From Trametopsis cervina (lineage: Eukaryota > Basidiomycota > Agaricomycetes > Polyporales > Irpicaceae), in contig MU278363.1 of NCBI GenBank assembly GCA_022385755.1, positions 312,661-376,660 of the forward strand: DNA of 64,000 nucleotides, written 5' to 3'. Below are positions 56,344-64,000 of this stretch, piece after piece. The notes beneath the pieces were generated by a model that searched no databases, was not told the origin of the DNA, and was given only the letters and a program-made list of their open reading frames with translations. The number at the start of each line of letters is the position of its first letter. The first letter of the stretch is position 1. A program made the translations under genes and the position numbers.

Positions 56344-59300
56344 TTACCGGCCTGGAGGGAACGCACGGCGCATGTCCGAATCTTCCCTCACAGTGCCAGG
56401 ATAGAACTGATGTGAACGGCCGGGTTCGACATCTTCACTGAGATCGTCCGTGTCTGGGGGCAATGCCGCTGCCGCCCATGAAGAAAGGTTCAGGTTCTGG
56501 AATAAACCAGCACTCGGCGACACCGCGCGTCCCAGTGTTGATCTTCGCGGGGTGATAGTCGCTGTCGGGTCTGTAGTTGACGTGTCCTGCGATGTCGAAG
56601 GTTTATCCTCTGACGAGGGAGTAGCATCGCCGTTCTTGTCGGGGGATGTAACACCGGCTGGCCGGGAGGGTGGAATGAAAGACGAGCTCGCCAGTCTGAA
56701 GCTCTGCATCTTGCGGCTCAACGTTTGCAGAACAGACTGTTTGTCGGGTGTCGCCGTGTCCTGGGTGGTCTGAACGCCATCGTTCCGTAGTTGGTCGCCT
56801 TCTGTAGCTTGACTCATATACGTCGTATGTATAGATGAGTCGGACAATCCTCTCGGCCGTAAAGTCCGTTCAAGGAGTGTATCTGAGACAACATCTCGCG
56901 CTTCATCCTCTACAGTGGCCTCCGATTGGCTGGTATCAAGGATAGCGTCCACGATCTGCGACAGCTTCTTACTTTCGTCCTGTCGTCCCGTCGTCGGTCT
57001 ACGACGGAAGTTAGCCAGGCTGGCACTTCTTGAGGCAGTTCTGCCAAGAGTCGCTGTCCCCTGGATCTCGTGAGGGCTACCAAGGGTACCAGTCCGCTGC
57101 GGCTTAGGGATCACGACCCAGGGATCGCTCCCATCAGCCGGGCGAGGAGCGCCCGCGAATATGTCCATGAAACCTTTCGAGGCTTCAGAGCCTGAACCTG
57201 AGGATAGCTGTCGTGCAACAGAACCTGCGCTAAGCATCGACAGGTCAGATGCCGAAGAAGCTGTACTCGTTACGGCTCTGCCAACTCCACCCCCGCTGAA
57301 TTCTACATTGACCGTAGTTGCGCTAGCTGCCAACGCTGCTTCTCGCTTTGGTACGATGCGCGCTGGAGGTCGCGTCAGAGCCCGAGCCGTTGGACGCACA
57401 GGAGGGGCAAGAGCGCGTGCTGCAGCATCGTCTGCTGTGGAACTTCCGGGCAGCCCAAGGAATTTTGATAGCGGCACCATCCAGTTCGGCCCAGATGACG
57501 GTCCCAGAGGCGCTTGATCACTCCCTGCTCCAGCTTTAGCCTGTGAGGGACGCAACGCCAGATCGCTGACTCTCCCTGCGACTGTCGGGTCGAGAATGAC
57601 GTCGTTCAGGGTCACTCTCAACTGCCCCAGTTCTGTGAACATGTCCTTGAAGAGTTTAAATAGAGCACGTAAGTCCCGTCGAGTGCATGTAGTCGTAATC
57701 TTTTCGTCTTCCAAAAAGGCTCTGAACTGCATCCGAAGGGCATTGGATTCGTTCAATATTCCGCTGACTGTCGTCCGCGATAAATGCGATACATCGGCAC
57801 CAAGCAAGTGTTGACGCTTCAGCCTGGTGGTCAACGTCAAGGCATCAGCTTGCATTAGGCGGTTGAGCAAGAGAGAGATGCGATCCACTAGGACACCGAT
57901 TACGGTTGTACTATTCTCAGTCACGGATGATGAATCGGATTGACCATCTTGAGAGGCAATATGTTCTCCAAATGGGCGTGGAATAGGTGAAGATGAACTG
58001 GTGGGAATACCTGTGTCATCCGTCTGCACAGCTCGTGAACGCGTAAGCAATAGCAGGGATTTAGGGAGTCGGGAAGTGTCAGGCGGATTTGATTGCTCGT
58101 CGATGTCATGCTCTTCTAGTTCCAAGCTAAGATGAGAGCGTGCGTACTGAGACCGAGGCTGCGCCTGCGCAGTAGGCTTCTTCAACCTAGACGAAATCAT
58201 AAATTCTGTGGGAGATAGAGGGCGTCGATTCGTTTCTGGAGTTAACGGCTCCTGTGACGGAGGTGGGTCAATACGCATCATGTATAATAAAAACAGATCG
58301 ACATACAAATGCCAGGTGGCCATCGCGTTCTGTACTAAGAGCACGTCGGCTTGATGAGGGAGTTGCAGTTTGGCGGCCAAAGACAGAATGCATCATGGAG
58401 GATGCTGGAGCAGTACCAGTGAGGAATGTTGAGGACAAAGGTGAATGTGGAGATTGGAATGTAGAGGAGCCGATACTGTCACTGGCGCGATGTCTTGAGT
58501 ATGAAGTATCTGCGCGGCGTTCATCTATCTCCTCCTGGAGCACCCGTAAGTCCTCTCGCGCTTCACTCAGCAGATTCTGCAGCTCCGCATTATCATGCTT
58601 CAGTGCCTCATTATCAGCGACCAGAGATTCAAGAACTTTGGTGATCTCATCATCATCTCCTGCCGTAGATGCTCCAATATCCTGGGGAATGAATGAGATA
58701 GGGAAGCACCACAAGGGGCATATCTACTCACGAGATGCTGCAAATGCTGCAAGCGACTTCGTGCTTCAGTGAGAATTTCCTCCGAAAACTCCTTGCGATA
58801 TGACCTTTGCACTTCTAAATCTTCTCTAAGGCGACTGACATGTGCCTGTAACTTAGCTGCAGAAATCGTAAGTTCGTCGAGCGCCAACAATAGAGGATAT
58901 GGACTGACCACACCGCTCCTTAAGAGAGCTGACTCGCGTTTCGGCAGTTCTGACGCGCTGAGTCGCGCTGTTGCATTCTTGCTGGATGTCGTCCTTCTCT
59001 TGGAGAGCATGACTGAGCCGTTTGTCAACCCCAACGAGCCTCGCGTTTTGAGTCGTAAGTATTGCGATCTTCTCCTTTGCATCTTTGAGCTCTGCGAGAG
59101 TTTTCTGATGCGCAACTTCAATGAACTCATTATGAACCAACGCTTGAGAGAAACGCTACGAGAGCGCCTTTAGCACGTAACACGAAGACGTCCTGGTTCC
59201 AACATGCTCACTTTCTCCAATACTGCATTCTAAGCACGGGTCAACATCAATCTCGTCGGGGGCTTGCTACGACATACCTCTCTCACAAGCTCGGCTACTC

Positions 59301-59749
59301 GCGTGCTCACTTCTTGAGTGTGCTCTGTCAAGTTCCCCAGAGATGTTGAAGAATCAGCCAAGGAATAACCCGGCTAACACAGATAACATAAGACGTTGGT
59401 CGTGCAGCCATCGCATACTAGCACGAACCTCGTGTTGACGAACGTATGCTTCATGTCTCTCTAGGAGGGCTTGTCCTACCTCTGCTCAACATGTAGTGAG
59501 CTCAGAAGCCCGTGCAAGTGTCTGGAACTCACCTGCACTCAAAGTAAGTCGGTCTTCTAATTTTGCCTTGTATGCTGCCCAAGCTCTACGATGCTCACAG
59601 TCCTCTTTGTTACAGCAGCATAAAGTAAGCTCAGGGGGTTCAGGCGAGGGTAGATGCGTAAAGTGAGTCAGAGCCCTGGTAAGGTCGTCGATGGTTGCGG
59701 TAGCTTTGCTAAGACTACTGGGTGAATCAGGCGTCAAAGGCCTGGACAT
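56344..59749 (-). CDS. Large coiled-coil protein with Cys-rich N-terminus
   Basis: Eight exons: 59533-59749, 59429-59481, 59278-59373, 59212-59229, 58912-59155, 58732-58856, 58307-58681 and 56344-58251, giving 1011 aa. The start MSRPLTPDSPSSLSKATATI leads to a short Cys cluster LTLCCCNKEDCEHRRAW that could hold a metal. Spliced exons 2-7 form long coiled coils (EVGQALLERHEAYVRQHE, HQKTLAELKDAKEKIAILTT, KLQAHVSRLREDLEVQRSYR, ADNEALKHDNAELQNLLSEA). A Ser-rich region and a second helical part (TTVIGVLVDRISLLLNRLMQ, RDLRALFKLFKDMFTELGQL) follow, then a disordered tail. Exon 4 is only 18 nt. The pattern suggests a cytoskeletal, septation or spindle-pole structural protein, which is inference. The donor of intron 5 is a weak GTGGTC or an alternative GTGTGG two bases earlier; only the former keeps the frame. 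Confidence 0.68.
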
Positions 59750-60131
59750 AGTGGATCTTGTTGGCTGGGTTGTAGGTTGTTGCCAACTGGCGTAGCCGAA
59801 GGAAAGGGGTCGCGGCTGCGTGTAGCGGAGCTAGGCCATGCAATGCAGCGTGTAGAAAGAAAGGAACGTCGAAATGAAGATGACGCGCTCGGCTCTCTTG
59901 AAAGGGCTGTATCAAGTCAGCCACAGGCCAACCGCCCACGCTGCATATGCACACATCGCGGAGTCAACGATCCAAAGGCTGATAATATACAGACTAGGCA
60001 GAAACGACAGTTATAAAGCAACTAACAATGATACGTTTAAGCATTACTACTCGTAATCCAGGAAGGCCATGTCGAATGAAGATGAAGTATTAAATTACAT
60101 GAAAGCAGTAAAATCCCCGCCCGAATTCCTT
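59750..60131. other. Spacer between neurofibromin-type and coiled-coil genes
   Basis: Promoter of the coiled-coil gene and 3' region of the Ras-regulator gene, both minus strand. Nothing else supported. Confidence 0.4.
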
Positions 60132-63100
60132 TCAGTCTATAATCTTTGAGACCAACTCTGAGATCCACTGAATCATTTTTGTAATCCCATTGAGCCCGCG
60201 CCCGGCGGGTAAGAAGTGGAAGCTGTTTGTGAGGCCTTGCATTTCCATCTCCTCCAGAGCGTTGAGATGATAACGACCAGGCCCGTGGCCATGTAGCTCA
60301 TCGGCGGCACTCAATGTCGAAGATGAACCGCGTAATGCTGAGCTATGTCTAGGGTCTTGCATCGCGACACGGAAGATGTTAGACGCAGCGTTGAGTATTG
60401 CAGGATTCGATGCGGTTGCAAATGCGTCCTTGATTTTATCCTGCAAGCTCTCAAACCTAAAAATGAAGCAGGAATAAGTACATATTATATTCAGCGTTGT
60501 GATCAGCTCACGTCATAGAGATGGTGTCTGGATACGCGTTGGCAATGTCCGAAACGATATTGAGTAGCATCTCCGTCTCGGCGTCGTCGCCTTGCGCTGT
60601 AATGAGAATAGCAGCGATGAATGACGTTTGATACAACGCATCGACAGGGGTCTGCATTCCAAGAAGACCAAACGGTATTTTGGTCATGCCGTCGTCGTCG
60701 TCTTCCGTGACAAGTATCTCGGGCGATCCCCATGATGAGTGTGCACCTGCTTCATCCAGAAGTTGCCGGAAAGCGATACTAGTCGTTGAAAGCGGTAATA
60801 AGGCTATAAAGTACCCCATCGCCTCCGAACATATAGGTGCCCCCACGATGTCGTCCTCGTGTAGATGTTCTGCGCATGATTGCACAGTTATCTTGAGAAG
60901 GGTCCGAAGAGCGGCTTCAGCGTATTCCGACAGCATTTGGTGCCTTATGCCCTTGAAAATGATAGAAGCTAGAGAGAAGGAGAAGTTCGACACGAAGGAG
61001 AGTCCTAAAAGGGTGTCCAGCTGGATAGCAATGTCAGCTAGTGGCTGCCGATTTTCCAAAAGTGTCGCAGCAACACCCTGAGCCTTGAAACTTCCTTGGT
61101 CGTGCATACTCTCCAGTGTAGCGCGAAGGAGCTGAATTGCCTCGATATAGACAGGCATATGGCTACTTTCCAGTAGAGCTACGGCAAGCCAGAAAAGTGA
61201 TGGAAGATAACGGGAGTTTGAAGGGAGTGCCGGGATGACCTTGCAGATACACTTGAGCATACTGACCACAGCAGTCGTGTCCGACTCATCGTATGCGTAA
61301 AGAGCCTTCTTCAGCGCAACAAGCATTTGATATAGCAAGTCGTCGTCAACGTCTGAAGTTGCGAGTATGCCCAAAGACACGAATGCGCGCGTCTGGATAG
61401 CAGGAGAAAGCTGAAATGCGGACGAAGTCACCAGGCTCATCCAACGTGCACGCCACACGTTCAGCAGAGCTACGGTGCATCAGTATTTTAGCGATTGACT
61501 AGGGAGAGTGACGAACCTCTAGAGCCCGCTGCTGCTTCCATGAACTTTGCAAGAAGTAGGGAGAGCTGTTCCAAGGATTCCAGGTACTGTTTGTCGTTAG
61601 GAGGGTCCCACACAGCATAGTCGCTCGTCGGGGTGGGCTTTCTGAGTCCAAACATTTTCAAGGTCTTGGGGGTCGCACATTCTTCCAGCAGGGCTTGAAT
61701 CTCAGGGCTAACCGTAGACTCTCCACTCGCCGATTTAACGAGATACATCGAGTGCAGAAGGTTAACCACCACGCCATAGACTGATGTTCGGACTAACAGT
61801 TGACCTGTACCTGCGAGGAGGCTCACAAAGTGCGCCGTTTCGGGAATATAAAGTTGCGCGTGCGACACGTGACGGGGAAGATAGTTCGCCACTAGAGTGA
61901 GACGGGTGAGACAGGCCAGCTCGTTCCAGTAAACGTTGTCAGCTAGAGACTTGGACGGCTTCATGGACGTTTTCCCAAGAGCCTTTAGTGCTAGCGTTAG
62001 CGTTGCATGAGAGGTAAAGCGTGAGTAATTACGAATTACCTTTCGAATGCGAGAAAATATGCGACCGCGAACATTGATGGACGACAGTGACGACATCGTG
62101 TCAGCAACAATCTCACACCTCTGCGAGCCAATACCTCCGTCAATAGCCGCACGCAGCAATTCGTCCAAGACCGCGTTGACCAGGTCACTTTCCAGTCTAC
62201 CTATCTCGGCCCAGATGTATTTCTGGCCAACGGCGTGAATCTGCCAAACAAATAAGGAATCGAGGCCGACCAGTGTATCAGTACACGAACCTCCTGGTCC
62301 GTCATAGTAAGGTCGATGAGGACGCGAATACAGTCTCGTAATCGCGCTCCGGATTGCTCATGTAACCTGCTGGCTGGATCCGTGAACTTCGGCAGATTTT
62401 TGATCCACGGGCTCATATATTGTAATGAGTTGATGCGTTGCGATACCGACGATTTGCTCATGCTTGCTGTGACTTCTTGAATAAAGTCTAAGGTCAGCTG
62501 GGGAGCAAATCCTGCAAGCTTTTCGCTAAGTTGGGTCACGAAAGGACCAGCTCTTCCAGGAACAAATATAGCTGCAAGAGTGGGGAACATTCAGATGTGG
62601 GCAATGAACCACGGTCGTTCATACCTTTAGTCGGAACCACTGGTTTCCCTTCGAAGTCCAGATACGTGCATACCGCACAAAGAAGATCATACGACGCAAT
62701 ACGCAACTCTTCGTTGTCACTGCCAATGTTGACCATACCCACATGCAGCAGAGTTGCAATGACACTTGAGAGCTTGAAGAACCTCTCGGAACCAGGAACG
62801 GGCGTGTTTATCAGGTTTCCTTTAGCGGCACGGATATTCTGCAAGTATACAGTGATGAACATTATACGGCTTTGGAGATATTTTCGCAAATACCTTAACA
62901 ATTATGTCTCGGAATGGAGATGTGAAGAACATTGTACTCCCGTGGCGAATCTTGCGAATGATGAACTCATGTGTGTCATGGCTTATGGAAACATTGTAAA
63001 TGTCGCTTATGTCGGTCAGTGGTATGATTTCAGTAGCTCGGCACGATAGGGTGTTGTTGATGGGCGTTGTCTTCAGCTAAGAAAGCCGTCAGCCATGCTC

Positions 63101-64000
63101 CAAAGCAGCTTCGGTATCACACACAGTAACAATCCGAAGATGAGTACCCGCAACCCGCAACGTAACTGGGACGCGCATAGGATGGTTCATGCGCATGTAC
63201 ACCTCTTCATATTCTTCGTATTCTTCTTCCTCCTGATCAACTGCGCACAGTCAGCCCCATCGTACCAGTGCGGGGAAAATACACATACTAGCATACTGCA
63301 AGGAAGGCATAGTCGTGCTTGCGGGATAGTTACGCAGCAACTCCGCAATTGAGGTATGCATCGTGTATTGAAGAGAAAGGGATGCGCCTTTTTCATCACA
63401 GTTAGAAGTGGTGGATCTCAAATGTTTAGAGGTACTCACCGTTTGTGAGGTTATACAATCGACGCATGTACCTCAATGCCAACGCATTTGGGTTTAGGTT
63501 ACGAGATACACGATAACGTCTCCGAATATCCACAGGCAAGATCTCGTAGGCAAATTTCAACCAATGAGTAGGAATCTGCGAACTTTGCGAGAATGCTGTC
63601 CAATCGAAGATGATGTCGAACGGCAAGCCCTCATATGGACGGGACGTAACGATCTATAGCACAGTTATTTGGTGAAAACGTACAAGTACGAGATGAAGTC
63701 TTACCTTGAAGCAATAATACAGGAGTAGTTCCAAGTCCAAGACCTCTACGTCGATTTTCGAGACAGAGAGAACAAACGCCGCGGAGTCCTATTGATCGTT
63801 GTAAGTTTGCTCTATCCAACCATAGATAAACGAACCCTCATGGTCACAGGGACGAATAACTGCTGGACAGCGGTCGTATCCCGGTGACTGTACCTGGACA
63901 TGAGGTCCAGATATTCTGGGTGCTCTTTGCTGGACAATGTCGACATCACCGGTATGACAGAGGATTGAGTCGTATCCACCAGAGCATTGCATATCGAATT
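60132..64000 (-). CDS. Ira/neurofibromin-type Ras regulator (C-terminal part)
   Basis: Partial: the 5' end lies beyond base 64000. Twelve exons are visible: 63836-64000, 63705-63788, 63440-63653, 63289-63387, 63125-63240, 62894-63076, 62625-62838, 62291-62571, 62040-62240, 61517-61982, 60512-61469 and 60132-60456, about 1101 codons. The visible part starts in the Sec14-like domain (DVEVLDLELLLYYCFK, PFDIIFDWTAFSQSSQIPTH, LNPNALALRYMRRLYN). It continues through the PH-like module (HPMRVPVTLRVAG, ATEIIPLTDISDIYNVSISH, HEFIIRKIRHGSTMFFTS) and into the helical C-terminal region (ELRIASYDLLCAVCTYLDFE, APQLTLDFIQEVTASMSKSS, SLQYMSPWIKNL). This order is that of neurofibromin/Ira, which switch off Ras. 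The GAP domain itself must lie outside the window, so GAP activity is inferred. Intron 9/10 of this list is in frame. Confidence 0.9.

Noticed and set aside
1..64000. CRISPR arrays, insertion sequences, intact retrotransposons or a biosynthetic or defence gene cluster
   Set aside because: No regularly spaced repeats, transposase, reverse transcriptase, integrase, polyketide or peptide synthetase motifs were seen on either strand.

Overview
This window is nuclear DNA from a filamentous basidiomycete, most likely an Agaricomycete (mushroom or polypore group). The evidence is about 100 short (mostly 47-80 nt) GT-AG spliceosomal introns that must be removed to get sensible proteins, tightly packed genes on both strands, an intron-bearing tRNA-Tyr, and several protein families typical of this group: a Zn2Cys6 regulator with the KRGPPKGY linker, an Agaricomycete-type BTB/POZ gene and an Opy2-type anchor. 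No prokaryotic operon, phage, CRISPR array or intact transposon was seen. Gene models below were spliced by hand from the sequence; each keeps its frame across every intron listed.

Layout. 1-4.3 kb: a Zn2Cys6 transcription factor (+) with a long CT-rich downstream region, then tRNA-Tyr(GUA) (-) with a 14-nt intron. 4.4-7.4 kb: a decayed BTB/POZ gene followed by 2 kb without a recognisable gene; this is the most accessory-looking stretch. 7.4-14.1 kb: three minus-strand genes, the Opy2-type membrane anchor, a CAF16-like soluble ABC ATPase and acetyl-CoA synthetase. 15.2-21 kb: an Air1/2-type zinc-knuckle protein (+) converging with a coiled-coil protein (-). 21-29 kb: an FG nucleoporin of the Nup98/Nup116 type (-), divergent from the second-largest RNA polymerase I subunit (+). 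30-31 kb: a Bud14/Tea4-type SH3 protein (+). 31.9-40.4 kb: three minus-strand genes, namely a large protein with an H2A-like histone-fold segment, a triple C2H2 zinc-finger protein and a disordered protein of unknown role. 40.6-45.1 kb: NDUFAF5 (+) converging on TRM10 (-), then an orphan single-exon membrane protein (+). 45.5-49.4 kb: eIF3b (-) and acyl-protein thioesterase (-). 50.4-60 kb: a Whi3-type RNA-binding protein (-), a 111-bp perfect tandem duplication, a small membrane protein (-) and a large coiled-coil protein (-). 60.1-64 kb: the C-terminal part of an Ira/neurofibromin Ras regulator (-), running off the right edge.

Most genes are housekeeping: transcription (RPA2), RNA surveillance (AIR), nuclear transport (NUP), tRNA modification (TRM10), translation (eIF3b), mitochondrial complex I assembly (NDUFAF5) and carbon metabolism (ACS). 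Several others point to signalling and polarity (OPY2, SH3/Tea4-like, WHI3, NF1/IRA, APT1). They do not form a pathway cluster; neighbours appear linked only by shared divergent promoters or closely converging 3' ends. The observations most worth following are the H2A-like fold with a 12-nt microexon at 31.9-35.3 kb, the phase-symmetric FG-repeat exons of the nucleoporin, the GC-AG intron in NDUFAF5, the missing ATG of WHI3, the BTB pseudogene and the 111-bp duplication.
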